Source: an uncultured Bacilli bacterium
GTDB lineage: Bacteria; Bacillota_I; Bacilli_A; RFN20; CAG-826
Direction of reading: 5' to 3'
NCBI GenBank assembly: GCA_934700895.1
Contig: CAKUXV010000007.1
Span: 1-64,000 of the forward strand
DNA: 64,000 nt
The position numbers were made by a program, and so were the translations under genes. The notes beneath the pieces were generated by a model. The model was not told where the DNA came from and ran no database searches. It worked only from the letters and a program-made list of their open reading frames with translations. Shown here piece by piece: positions 43,817-52,972 of this stretch (the stretch's first letter is position 1; each line of letters begins with the position of its first letter).

Positions 43817-44847
43817 TTATTGACTTTGCTTCGCAATAAAAATCTCAAACCTTGGAAGTGATAAGCCAACCTTGCCATATTCAATAGACGAAAGCAGGCC
43901 TCTTTTTATCAATCTATCCCGGTAAACATGGCATGACTTTTCATCATAAGGAACATGACTAATTATGTCTGCAGTCAAACAAACATCGCTTTCAAAACAT
44001 CTCAGGTATCGCTTCTCGTTTTCGGGCAATTGCGACCATATTTTGTCATAAACATATATGGACAAATATTCATCAAGTTCACCGTATATTTTTTGGAATC
44101 GTTTTACACTTGGAAAAAAGGTAGCCGATGACTTGATATGCAAAAGCGTATCCCTTGGTCAATTTTGCCAAAGCGTCCACGGTGCCGCAGTCCTCTCCCC
44201 TAAATATTTTCGAATATTCTTTTTTGATTAATTCTTGTTTCAGGGGGCCTAATTCAACCTTTGGCGCTCTATGCAAAAAGTTAAATTTTTGTTGTTTTGA
44301 AGGGAGTTAACGTTTTCATACAATCCCGTCATCAAAGCAAACACAGGGTAATCGTCTCTCAATAGGCTTTGAAAATCATGGGCGAAAGAACGCATATAGC
44401 TTGTATTCGGCACCTCATCAATTGTTATTAAAAGTTTTTTTGTTCCGTTTTTTTAGAATGATTAGCATCTTTTCTAATATGGTTTTTATATTCGAAACAG
44501 GCACATCCCCTTCAATAGAAAACCCAAAACCGTGAAACGAAAACGAAAAAGATTTAGATAAAAGAGATGTTTAACTCCAGCATTCTCATAAATACCGGAA
44601 GCAATTTGTTCTAAGATTTCTCTATTTGGATTGACGTCTACCACCAACCAATCACTTTTCTTTTTCATGGTTTTAGAGATATTCGTTAATAAAACCGTTT
44701 TTCCCGATTCCATGGCACCGCTGATGATATAGATATGCGATACAGGGTAATCCAAGCAGAAATTGCTGCATATTTTTTTGAAACACGTTCTCTGTCAACG
44801 TAACTAAAGGGCAATTGGCCAAAAGTCAAAGTGAATTTTTCTTCCAT
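43817..44847 (-). pseudogene. Multiply frameshifted AAA ATPase
   Basis: From ATG 44847 (AGGAG upstream) the gene reads MEEKFTLTFGQLPFSYVDRE. A frame change then leads to LDYPVSHIYIISGAMESGKT (P-loop) and DWLVVDVNPNREILEQIASGIY, then another to the ELGPLKQELIKKEYSKIF region and LAKLTKGYAFAYQVIGYLF. A further change gives YLSIYVYDKIWSQLPENEKRYLR, and DIISHVPYDEKSCHVYRDRLIKRGLL up to the stop at 43817. The order is that of a single ~380-residue ATP-binding protein (Walker A, middle sensor region, C-terminal winged helix) broken at three or more places. Decayed and presumably mobile in origin. Confidence 0.8.
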
Positions 44848-44863
44848 TTTTTCTCCTATTTCT

Positions 44864-44898
44864 GTTAGGTTTGTTAGATTTTACTTTTTGTTAGGTTT
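44864..44898 (-). repeat. Triple AAANCTAAC direct repeat upstream of the broken ATPase
   Basis: On the plus strand GTTAGGTTT (44864), GTTAGATTT (44873) and GTTAGGTTT (44890). The array spans the region where the ATPase promoter should be (TAAAAT near 44878), so it may be an old operator. The stretch 44848-44982 is AT-rich and otherwise holds no gene. Confidence 0.55.
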
Positions 44899-44982
44899 TA
44901 TTTATAAATCGGGAAGTCATCAATAGTAAAAACGAAAAAGGTTAAAGGCTGGCAAAAATTCAAAAGCCATAATTCGTAGTCT

Positions 44983-45007
44983 AAAAAACCTGCCGCTTAT
45001 GGGCAGG
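44983..45007 (-). terminator. Terminator of tRNA-Arg
   Basis: The minus strand reads CCTGCC, loop, GGCAGG, then TTTTTT. Confidence 0.88.
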
Positions 45008-45022
45008 GCATTCAAGCTGTTA

Positions 45023-45099
45023 TGGCGTCCCCGAGGCGATTCGAACGCCTGACCCCTTCCTTAGGAGGGAAGTGCTCTATCCAGCTGAGCTACGGAGAC
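45023..45099 (-). tRNA. tRNA-Arg (anticodon CCT)
   Basis: Acceptor GTCTCCG pairs with CGGGGAC (one G:U). The anticodon loop CTCCTAA sits between CTTCC and GGAAG, TTCGAAT in the T arm, and CCA is encoded. A TTAGAAT box lies just upstream at about 45108-45114 for its promoter. Confidence 0.95.
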
Positions 45100-45171
45100 A
45101 CGAGGCTTATTCTAATACATTCGCCCGTATCGAGAAAGCACGCCTTTGCTTCTCTTTCTCCGGCAAGCAAA

Positions 45172-45216
45172 TATAAAAAGAAGCGTCGCTCCTCAAAAGA
45201 GTCCAACGCTTCTTCT
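45172..45216 (-). terminator. Hairpin terminator at the end of the broken lipoprotein gene
   Basis: The minus strand reads GAAGCGTTGGACTC, loop TTTT, GAGGAGCGACGCTTC, then TTTTTAT. Confidence 0.7.
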
Positions 45217-45804
45217 TTGGATTGTAAGTTGAAGAAATTGATGCGGGTCTGCTGCGGCTTAAAGCGGCGTTTTCTACGAAAATTTTAAGTTTATAGACGC
45301 CATCAACCGTTTCGTAGCGGATGTCAAAAAACCACGCTGCATCCTGCTTCAAATAGCGGTCTTCTAGTTCGGTATCGCGGACATAATAGAACATATATCG
45401 GGCAGAAGGGTTCGTGGAATAGCACTCCTCCATCGTGGCAGGGATAATCTGATAGTACGTCGCGTTGTCATCGAGAGAAAGGGCCACGAATTTTTCTTTC
45501 CCAAACTGCGAAGGGTCGTTCGTAGAGAAATAGGAATAATAGGCCTGCGCATTGGTTTCAAGAACCGCTTGATTCTCGCAAACTTGGCTAAAAGAATAAC
45601 CGTCATTAAACCAATCAACGCCAGTGGAGATTTCCCCTGTGATCCCGTGGGGCAAGTTAAACCCAATAGGCCAATCACGCCCAATTCTTCTTCCGTGAAC
45701 CATGCCGCGGAATCATGTTGTTCCGCAGGGGTTTCTACCGGCGTATCGCCATTTCCACAGGACACTAGGCCTAAACTAGCAAGTCCGAGGAGTATCATCG
45801 TCAT
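45216..45804 (-). pseudogene. Frameshifted lipoprotein gene downstream of the serpin
   Basis: From ATG 45804 the frame gives MTMILLGLASLGLVSCGNG, a lipoprotein signal with lipobox LVSC, then EQHDSAAWFTEEELGVIGL. The matching continuation, GFNLPHGITGEISTGVDWFNDGY, and ENQAVLETNAQAYYSYFST, then FFDIRYETVDGVYKLKIFV, is in another frame from about 45665. A single-base indel near 45660-45680 is the simplest explanation. Downstream the second frame runs through a terminator hairpin (45172-45216), so the true end is near 45216 or a second lesion is present. No family recognised. It lies 122 bp after the serpin gene on the same strand. Confidence 0.6.
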
Positions 45805-45926
45805 TTGTTTTCTCGTTTTCCAAACCCCCGCGAAAAATCATAGCGTGCGAATAAAAACGAAGAATATTATATAAACCCGAAAAGATTCTCGTTTTTTGAG
45901 AAGATAAAAATGCAGAAATATACGAA

Positions 45927-47411
45927 TTAAGGCCGATCGACCCGTCCAATATAAAGAGGAAGGTCATTTCGATCGCGAATCACGTAAAGGAAGGGGGAAT
46001 CGAGGTCAAAGGCCAGTCCCGTTACAGTAGGAGCCGCTGCCCCCGCACCAAATCCAGACCACGTAATCGTTTTGGCCGTCGTTCCGCTTTCATCCCAATA
46101 GATGTGGTTCTTTTGTTTGGTTTCTTGAATATAAAGGGGTTCACCGCTCGATATTCCCGTTAACGGAGAAAGATCCCGCGAGTACAAAGTTCCTAACCCC
46201 ATGGAGGAAAAGAGGTCTTCAAACGATAGGGAGCAATCCGCCTGGAAACGGGGGAGAGCGATGTCAATCAGGAATTGCGTGGTTTCCTCCCCGTGAATCG
46301 TTGCCACGTATTTTTTCGAATCGTCTTCTACAAGGAAATTGCCTCTTTCGGCAATGGAGGCAATGTCCCCTCCCCTTTCTTTCGGAGTAATAATCTGCAT
46401 GGAATATCCTCCTCCATAAGAAAGACGGAAGGAAAAATAATCCCCATAGTCATAAGCAGACCCCAAAAAGGAATGATGCATAAAGGGAACAACATAAGCC
46501 TCTCCGAAAAAAGGGTAGAAATTCTGATTTTGCGTCTTGGAACCGTCAAACCCCCAAGAGCCAAAGAAGTCCACCGTATTGAAAAGGAAGGCACGCGTGT
46601 ATTCATCTACGAGCAAATCCTGGCTAGAAAGCACGTTCTGATTCACTTTTGAATTGACGATATCCACCATGAGGTTGATGTCTTTGGTTTTTTCTAAATC
46701 CAGAGAATAGGCCTCGCAATAAACGGAGGTCAAATAATCAAGATAAGCGGCTTGAAACGTTTCTTTATGGCTCAAGAAGAACAATTGGTTCATTTCCACG
46801 TGGCTTGACCCTTCTTTCCCAGGATCGCGGTTGGACAGGAAGGCAGGAAGAAAGTTGGATTTCCTAGAAGAGGAATCTAAATGCAAAACCTCGTCCATCC
46901 TAGAAGACAGAGCAGAATTCTTCACCCCGTGCGAAAGGATATCAAGATGAAAATATGCGCTTAAGGGACTGAAAAAGGCGTTATCCTCCTTGTTCAATCC
47001 CAAATAGGCCTCGTAGGAAAAATCGCTAACCGCGCTTTGGTAGCCTTTGCTCACCGGACGAAGCTCAGAACCACTAGGATATTCAAACGAATTTAAGCGA
47101 CGGAACGTATCTTCGCGAATTTGCTGCTGCTCATGAAGGGAATAGTTTCGTTGAACGGGACGATAATTGTTTTTGGTTTTAAATCCTGCAATCAAAAAAC
47201 CTGCCAAAGGGACAAGCACTACCAGGGCAGCAGCCGCAGCCAAACTAATTCCCACGACTTTGGCCGTCGTTTTTCCATAATTAACATAAGGGCGTGACGT
47301 TCCTTGGTTTTTCGGCTCAATCCCTGCTTTTTCTTTCAATAAACGCGAATCATCTTGGAAGGAAAGTTTTTCTTCCACGGTGCATTTCAGGTTCTTCTTC
47401 CATTTTTTCAT
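45927..47411 (-). CDS. Membrane-anchored serpin encoded beside an ECF sigma factor
   Basis: A 494-residue protein. Residues 1-~50 are a basic, charged cytosolic tail (KKWKKNLKCTVEEKLSFQDD), ~50-75 one transmembrane helix, and ~105-494 an extracellular serpin domain: NAFFSPLSAYFHLDILSHG near 145, AFLFNTVDFFGSWGFDG near 288, YSMQIITPKERG near 347, then the hinge DESGTTAKTITWSGFGAG near 437 and SPFLYVIRDRNDLPLYIGRVDRP at the end. The hinge has the expected E, G, T and A at P17, P15, P14 and P12, but P11-P7 (KTITW) are not small, so classic inhibition is doubtful. It overlaps the sigma gene by 4 bp and has its own GGAG. Topology is that of an anti-sigma factor. Confidence 0.85.
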   Translation of the reverse strand: MKKWKKNLKCTVEEKLSFQDDSRLLKEKAGIEPKNQGTSRPYVNYGKTTAKVVGISLAAAAALVVLVPLAGFLIAGFKTKNNYRPVQRNYSLHEQQQIREDTFRRLNSFEYPSGSELRPVSKGYQSAVSDFSYEAYLGLNKEDNAFFSPLSAYFHLDILSHGVKNSALSSRMDEVLHLDSSSRKSNFLPAFLSNRDPGKEGSSHVEMNQLFFLSHKETFQAAYLDYLTSVYCEAYSLDLEKTKDINLMVDIVNSKVNQNVLSSQDLLVDEYTRAFLFNTVDFFGSWGFDGSKTQNQNFYPFFGEAYVVPFMHHSFLGSAYDYGDYFSFRLSYGGGYSMQIITPKERGGDIASIAERGNFLVEDDSKKYVATIHGEETTQFLIDIALPRFQADCSLSFEDLFSSMGLGTLYSRDLSPLTGISSGEPLYIQETKQKNHIYWDESGTTAKTITWSGFGAGAAAPTVTGLAFDLDSPFLYVIRDRNDLPLYIGRVDRP

Positions 47412-47905
47412 GGGCGGTACTCCTTTAAGGAAGCCTTGGATTTTTCTCTCGCTCTTTTATAGATTCCGCGAGCACTGCTAGAAGAAGGCAATTGATTCAA
47501 CGAGGCGATTTCTTTAAAACTCAATTCAAAATACGCCCGCTCGATCAAAACGCTAAATTCTAACGGAGAAAGAAGATTCTCTAATTCTTCCCACAAGGTG
47601 GAATAAGAGGAGCTAGACCCCCTGTCCTCCGTCCATTCCTCGCAAGAGGGGCTTTTTCTTAAGTCGTCTAGGGCAAGGTTTTTGGCGATGGAGCATAGCC
47701 AAGACACGAAGGACACGTCTTTGGAATAAGGCGAATTCCATGCCTTGAGATAAGTTTCCATTACGATTTCCTGCGCCCTTCCTTCATTATGGAGAACGGA
47801 AAAGACGACGTATTTCAAAAGACGGGACGTTGCGCAATAAACGCCTTCTACGCATCGTTCGTTCTTTTGAAAGAAACCACGTATGGCTTGGGAATCAATC
47901 TTCAT
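47408..47905 (-). CDS. ECF-type RNA polymerase sigma factor
   Basis: A 165-residue two-domain sigma factor. Sigma-2: LLKYVVFSVLHNEGRAQEIVMETYLKAW near 28-55, and FVSWLCSIAKNLALDDLRK near 65-83 for -10 binding. Sigma-4: LSPLEFSVLIERAYFELSFKEIASLNQLPSSSSARGIYKRAREK near 110-153 with the -35-reading helix-turn-helix. No region 3, so ECF class. GGAGG lies 4 nt before the ATG and a TATAAT box lies near 47953-47958. It overlaps the serpin gene as ATGA, the usual sigma/anti-sigma arrangement. Confidence 0.88.
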   Translation of the reverse strand: MKIDSQAIRGFFQKNERCVEGVYCATSRLLKYVVFSVLHNEGRAQEIVMETYLKAWNSPYSKDVSFVSWLCSIAKNLALDDLRKSPSCEEWTEDRGSSSSYSTLWEELENLLSPLEFSVLIERAYFELSFKEIASLNQLPSSSSARGIYKRAREKSKASLKEYRP

Positions 47906-47971
47906 GGGCCTCCACTCATATAACGAGGAAAAGAAGCAAAACGTTCGAAAAAATTATACATTCTCCTCCGC

Positions 47972-47998
47972 AAAAAAAAGCAACCTTTTCGGTTGCCT
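47972..47998 (-). terminator. Terminator of tRNA-Pro
   Basis: The minus strand reads GCAACC, loop GAAAA, GGTTGC, then TTTTTTTT. Confidence 0.92.
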
Positions 47999-48010
47999 CA
48001 AATGTTTAGG

Positions 48011-48087
48011 TGGTCGGAACGGCGGGGTTCGAACCCGCGACCTCCTGGTCCCGAACCAGGCGCACTACCAAGCTGTGCTACGTCCCG
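48011..48087 (-). tRNA. tRNA-Pro (anticodon CGG)
   Basis: Acceptor CGGGACG pairs with CGTTCCG. The anticodon loop TTCGGGA sits between CCTGG and CCAGG, TTCGAAC in the T arm, and CCA is encoded. It lies between polC and the sigma-serpin operon. Confidence 0.95.
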
Positions 48088-48185
48088 TTGCAAACCAAAG
48101 AATTGGCGCGAGGGTGATTATATCCCTAGCCAAAGGATAATTCAAACAGGGAAATGTCGGAAGACCCTCCGTTTGAACAAGTTCC

Positions 48186-51100
48186 TTAGAATAGAGTCAA
48201 TTGGTTCGATTCGCTTAAATCCTTCAATGCTCCTAATTTATCGAGATCTGCAACGTTCGTAGACGATAGTTTCGTCTCCTTTAATAGTTGCTCTTTGGAG
48301 AGGAACGGCTTGCCCTGCAGGCGTTTTCTCGCTTCCACGACCGTCTTGCCCGCGGATTCGCCAAGACCATCGATGACGATGAAAGGCGGAATCAAGCACT
48401 TGTTCTTCTCATCGACGACGAACATCTTCGAATCGCTGCGATACAAATCGATATTCGCAATATGGAAGCCGCGTTCATAAAGTTCAAGGCAGATAAGAAG
48501 CGTCTTCAACTGGTTGATCTCTTTGTTCGACAACGGGTTTTGACGGTTATCCCTCCTCGCACGAAGAGCTTCGATTTTGGCGATGATCGCGTCTTCGCCC
48601 GCAATCATCGTTTCAATATCGTACGCATCGCTACGGACGGAGAAGAAAACCGCGTAGAACTGCAAAGGATAATAGAGTTTGAAGTAAGCGACGCGGACCG
48701 CCATCATGACGTAAGCCGTCGCGTGGCCGCGCGGGAAGAGGTATTGAATCTTTCGACAGGAATCAATGTACCATTCTGGGACGTTATGGGCGCGCATCGC
48801 CGGGACATAGGTGTCTTCCTTCTTTTGGAAAATACCATGGCCGTGACGAACGTCTTCCATAATCTTAAATGCCATCTGGGGTTCCAAGCCCTGAAGAATC
48901 AAATACGACATGATATCGTCACGGCATCCGATGACGCCGTTAATGTCGGTTGTTCCGCTTAAAACCAAGTCTTCGGCGTTACCCTGCCAAACGTTCGTCC
49001 CGTGGCTTAAGCCAGAGATAATTAACAAGTCATTAAACGTCTTGGGTTTGGCTTCATCTAACATTCGCTGGGCTAGATCGGTGCCGAATTCCGGAAGGGC
49101 GCTCGCACCCGTGACAGAATTGAGGTAATTGCGGTGCAAATGCAATTCGCGAGGCGAAGTAAACAAGGAAAGGACCTTCGGATCATTCATGGGAATGTCT
49201 TCAATTCTCACGCCCGTTAAATCACGGTAATAACGCATGGCCATGGGGTCGACGTGTCCCAAAATATCAAATTTGAGGATTTCATCGTGCATGGAATGGA
49301 AGTCGTAATGGGTCGTCAGCCAATCCGAATGCAAGTCGTTAGCAGGGTGCTGAACGGCGGTGAAGTTATAAACCGACATATTGGAAGGAACGACAACGAT
49401 GCCGCCAGGGTGCTGACCGGTCGTGCGCTTAACGCCCTGGCACTTGGAAGCCAAGTAAGCGATATAGGTGGGACTAACGTCCTCCACGCTGCGTCCGCTT
49501 CCGTCCCGGGCAAAAAGGTCTTCAAAATAACCGCGAACATAACCATATGCCGTCTTCTCGGCAACGGTTTCAATCGTGCCGGCTCGGAAGACGTTGCGCG
49601 GTCCTAATAGGAGTCTTGTGTAGTTATGGGCTTTATGTTGGCTTTCATCCTCAAAGTTCAAGTCGATATCCGGGACTTTATCCGCGGCAAATCCGAGGAA
49701 GGTTTCGAACGGAATGTTTTGGCCGTTTTGAACCAAGGGGGTCCCGCATTTAGGGCATACTTTATTGGGCAAGTCAAAACCCGATTTATATCCCTTCTTC
49801 AAAAAATCGACACCATCTTCGTCCTTAAAGGTCAAATAATGGCAGTGGGGGCATTGATAATGGGGAGGCAACGCATTGACCTCGGTGATATCGGCCATCG
49901 TCGCAGCAAAAGAGGAGCCGACGGATCCACGGCTGCCAACGATGTAATGCTCCGGTTCATCGTTTGCCATCTTAATGAGCTTATGGGCAATGAAATAAGT
50001 AACGGCATAGCCGTGCCCAATGATACCTTCCAACTCACGGTCTAGACGTTTACGGACAAAATCGACCGCCTCCAAGACTTTGGGATCGTCATCGAAGGTG
50101 TAGTCATAACGCGCATGGAAATTGCCTTCGCAGAGGTCGCGAAGTTGGCCCGCGGAGTTCGGCAAGTTTTCATTTGGAGGGAAGACGTCATGGGAAATCG
50201 GGGTAATGTGGTCCTCGATTTGATCGGCGACCCAATTGGAATTCTTGATGACGTATTCTTCCGCTTCTTCTTTAGGAAGCCATTTTTCAAAGCTTTCCAG
50301 CATCTCCGCCGTCGAACGGAAATGCTGATCGGGGTTTGCAAAAGGCTTGTAATGAGAACGGGCAGGCGGGTTTAAAGGATGGGCGCCGCCTCCGATGGCT
50401 TTCGCGTTGATATAAACATCGCGGAGGATTTTGTCCTCAGGATTCACGTAATGGCAGTCGCCCGTAGCAACAATCGGTTTGCCCGCGAGCTTCGCGGCCT
50501 TGACGATGTCGTTCAACACTTCCAATAAATGCTCTTTCGAGGCGATGCGTTCCATATCCAACAGATAGCTATAGTTTTCTAAAGGTTGAATTTCGATGTA
50601 GTCATAGAACTTCATCGCATCGACCAAGACGTCCAAGTTACGTGTTAAGGCAATCTCAAAGATTTCGCTGTTGAAGCAACCGCTGCCCACCAGCATGTTC
50701 TTCCGGTACACCTCAATCAAGCGGCGCGGGGTCTTGGGAACGCGGCCGAGATATGTCGTATGGCCTTGGGTGACGATTTTATAAATGTCATCCATGCCCT
50801 GGGTGTTCTTGGCCAAAACCACCATATGGTATTCACGGATATTGCGGCAGAAAGCGTTGAAAGCCTCCTTCATATCCGTTAAGTGTTGGAAGAGAATGGG
50901 CTTTTTCGTGAGGTCCGGATCGTTAGGGTCGGGGTCATAAGCCAAACGTTTATATTCCTTATGGGCCTCTTCAAAAGAATGGAATTCGAGTTGAATGTCG
51001 TCCTTGGTGTATTGAAGATGCCAGAACGGCATGAACTTATTCATGGCGCGAGTGAAACGGGCGTAGTTCCCTTCATCTGCCGTATCGCGTTCAACGTCTT

Positions 51101-52961
51101 CGATATCGGGCAATTCCACTTGAAGGTTGCCTAAATCTTCATGGGTAAAGCCGGGATAGAGGTGATTCAAGCGGCGAACCATTTCCTGCCAGCCTTCGTT
51201 GAGGGCGTTAGCGTCGTAATCCGCGCGGTGAGCGTCGCCTTCATCGTAAACATTAAGCCCTAAATTACGAAGCATGGCCCCTTCGTTATGACGCCCAGCC
51301 TTGGGGAAGAAATAGTGAGATAAAGGAAGGGTATCGATAATCGGATTTTTTAAAGGTGGTAATCCTTCCCGTTCCAAGGCAGCGTTAACAAAGCCAATAT
51401 CGAAAGTCGCGTTATGGGCAACCAAGACGTTATCGCCAAGGAATTCCATAATTTTAGGAAGGACTTCGTGGATGGTTGGCTTATCCGCGAGCATCTCATC
51501 GGTGATGTGGTTGACGGAGCTCGAACCAATCGGCATCGGCATCTCCGGATTGATTAAGGTGTCGAAACGTTGGATGACTTGGCCGCGTTCCACGATAACA
51601 CCACCAAATTCGACCAAGCGGTCATAACGGGCGCTTAAGCCCGTAGTTTCGGTATCGAATACGCAATAACGGGCTTTGGATAATTGCTGTTTACTCGGAT
51701 TGAAAATGATCGACTGCTCCATGTCGAACATGTAAAGTTCGCAGCCGTAGATAATCTTCAAAGGGTTGTTTTTGTCCTTGTCTCGCGCGTTTTGTGCAGC
51801 AGGGAAGGATTGCACGACCCCGTGGTCGGTCACGGCGATTGCCTTCATTCCCATGTGCTTGGCTAGTTTGTAATATTGGCTGAAATCAGGCAAAGCATCC
51901 ATTGTGGACATATTCGTGTGCAAATGGAGCTCAACGCGTTTCTCCGGCAGATTCGGGTCATCGTCACGCATCGGCAAAGGAGGCAATTCATCAATGAAAT
52001 GCGCGCGAATGGTCTTTTGATGCGAATAGGTATCGATATCAATCGCCCCACGGACACGAAGACGGTCGCCGACCTTGATTCCATCGATTTTCTCATCGGG
52101 GATTTTGGATCCACCGAAGCAACGGAAGGAAATCGCGTTGCTCGGGTCGCCCAAAGAGAACGTCCCCATCTTGCTTCCTTTTTTCGTGATGCGGGTATCC
52201 GCTTCAAAAACCTCGCCGCAGAAGTCGACGTTGCATAAACCAAGGTGATAGATTTCATCAATCTTCTCGGCGATTTTGTAATTGCCGATTTTATTGAGCC
52301 TTTGACGGTTTCTTTCTTCCATCATCACCTTGAGGTTTTCTTCTTTTTGGCGAAGCAATTCTTCTTCTCCAAGATCGATGGCTTTCTTAAAATCCTCTTG
52401 GATCAATTCTTCTCCGCCGAGGACAACAGGCTCATCCACGGGGGACGTGGATGCGTTTTCTTCCGCTTGAGATGGAAAAGAAACTTCGGTTTTAGTTTCC
52501 TTCATCTCGGGTTTCTTCGTTTTGACAGAACGCTTTCCTTTGATTTTGGGGTAACCAGCAAAATTCAATAGATCTTCGAAATCTTGGAATTCTTTCTCGT
52601 CTTTTTCACGGCTATCTTCATCAAAATAAGCGTAGACTCCGCCCTCTTCTTCCTTTAAAGCAATGGACCTCGGAAAATGGATATGGCAAAACGTATAATC
52701 GTGGAAAAATAGTATCACGTCATCTGGAGAAATTTCATCCACGTAAGAAAACCGGATGGAATAGGGGTAACGGACCGTCTCTGCAAGCGCGGTCATGAAT
52801 TCTTCGAGCAAAGGAAGGGACCATGGCGTTTGTTTTTCAATGAACATCATGATTTCTTCGCGCCGATTGGGGTTACGGCCAAGCATCGTGAAGCGCATAT
52901 CAAAACGATCGATTTCAAACAAACCGAGAGACGTTAAGAATTTTTGCATTTTAGGCTGCAT
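48186..52961 (-). CDS. polC: DNA polymerase III alpha subunit, PolC type
   Basis: A 1591-residue gram-positive replicative polymerase. Order: N-terminal region (1-~230, including an acidic/Lys-rich stretch near 125-200), OB fold (~240-335), PHP domain (HLHTNMSTMDALPDF near 345-358, VTDHGVVQ near 372) split by the DEDD exonuclease (CVFDTETTGLSARYD near 430, HNATFDIGF near 515), then the polymerase (GSRGSVGSSF near 1018, PDIDLNF near 1097, HPGGIVVVP near 1183). It is about 130-150 residues longer than common PolC. It starts 12 nt after rseP, with no proS between them. Last gene of the uppS-cdsA-dxr-rseP-polC unit. Confidence 0.97.
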   Translation of the reverse strand: MQPKMQKFLTSLGLFEIDRFDMRFTMLGRNPNRREEIMMFIEKQTPWSLPLLEEFMTALAETVRYPYSIRFSYVDEISPDDVILFFHDYTFCHIHFPRSIALKEEEGGVYAYFDEDSREKDEKEFQDFEDLLNFAGYPKIKGKRSVKTKKPEMKETKTEVSFPSQAEENASTSPVDEPVVLGGEELIQEDFKKAIDLGEEELLRQKEENLKVMMEERNRQRLNKIGNYKIAEKIDEIYHLGLCNVDFCGEVFEADTRITKKGSKMGTFSLGDPSNAISFRCFGGSKIPDEKIDGIKVGDRLRVRGAIDIDTYSHQKTIRAHFIDELPPLPMRDDDPNLPEKRVELHLHTNMSTMDALPDFSQYYKLAKHMGMKAIAVTDHGVVQSFPAAQNARDKDKNNPLKIIYGCELYMFDMEQSIIFNPSKQQLSKARYCVFDTETTGLSARYDRLVEFGGVIVERGQVIQRFDTLINPEMPMPIGSSSVNHITDEMLADKPTIHEVLPKIMEFLGDNVLVAHNATFDIGFVNAALEREGLPPLKNPIIDTLPLSHYFFPKAGRHNEGAMLRNLGLNVYDEGDAHRADYDANALNEGWQEMVRRLNHLYPGFTHEDLGNLQVELPDIEDVERDTADEGNYARFTRAMNKFMPFWHLQYTKDDIQLEFHSFEEAHKEYKRLAYDPDPNDPDLTKKPILFQHLTDMKEAFNAFCRNIREYHMVVLAKNTQGMDDIYKIVTQGHTTYLGRVPKTPRRLIEVYRKNMLVGSGCFNSEIFEIALTRNLDVLVDAMKFYDYIEIQPLENYSYLLDMERIASKEHLLEVLNDIVKAAKLAGKPIVATGDCHYVNPEDKILRDVYINAKAIGGGAHPLNPPARSHYKPFANPDQHFRSTAEMLESFEKWLPKEEAEEYVIKNSNWVADQIEDHITPISHDVFPPNENLPNSAGQLRDLCEGNFHARYDYTFDDDPKVLEAVDFVRKRLDRELEGIIGHGYAVTYFIAHKLIKMANDEPEHYIVGSRGSVGSSFAATMADITEVNALPPHYQCPHCHYLTFKDEDGVDFLKKGYKSGFDLPNKVCPKCGTPLVQNGQNIPFETFLGFAADKVPDIDLNFEDESQHKAHNYTRLLLGPRNVFRAGTIETVAEKTAYGYVRGYFEDLFARDGSGRSVEDVSPTYIAYLASKCQGVKRTTGQHPGGIVVVPSNMSVYNFTAVQHPANDLHSDWLTTHYDFHSMHDEILKFDILGHVDPMAMRYYRDLTGVRIEDIPMNDPKVLSLFTSPRELHLHRNYLNSVTGASALPEFGTDLAQRMLDEAKPKTFNDLLIISGLSHGTNVWQGNAEDLVLSGTTDINGVIGCRDDIMSYLILQGLEPQMAFKIMEDVRHGHGIFQKKEDTYVPAMRAHNVPEWYIDSCRKIQYLFPRGHATAYVMMAVRVAYFKLYYPLQFYAVFFSVRSDAYDIETMIAGEDAIIAKIEALRARRDNRQNPLSNKEINQLKTLLICLELYERGFHIANIDLYRSDSKMFVVDEKNKCLIPPFIVIDGLGESAGKTVVEARKRLQGKPFLSKEQLLKETKLSSTNVADLDKLGALKDLSESNQLTLF

Positions 52962-52972
52962 GGCAAACCCTC

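Noticed and set aside
45107..45215. Extending the broken lipoprotein frame to a stop at 45107
   Set aside because: The frame would read through a clear terminator hairpin and into the tRNA-Arg promoter.
45660..45680. Programmed frameshift in the lipoprotein gene
   Set aside because: No slippery heptamer or strong downstream structure is seen at the break; a simple indel is enough.
47905..47950. ECF-type autoregulatory promoter (GAAC ... CGTT) before the sigma gene
   Set aside because: The spacing is 14 nt, shorter than the usual ~16, and a TATAAT box is also present, so the evidence is too thin to claim it.
43000..48000. Integrase or att-type repeats beside the tRNA genes
   Set aside because: No recombinase gene or direct repeat of a tRNA 3' end was found by eye.
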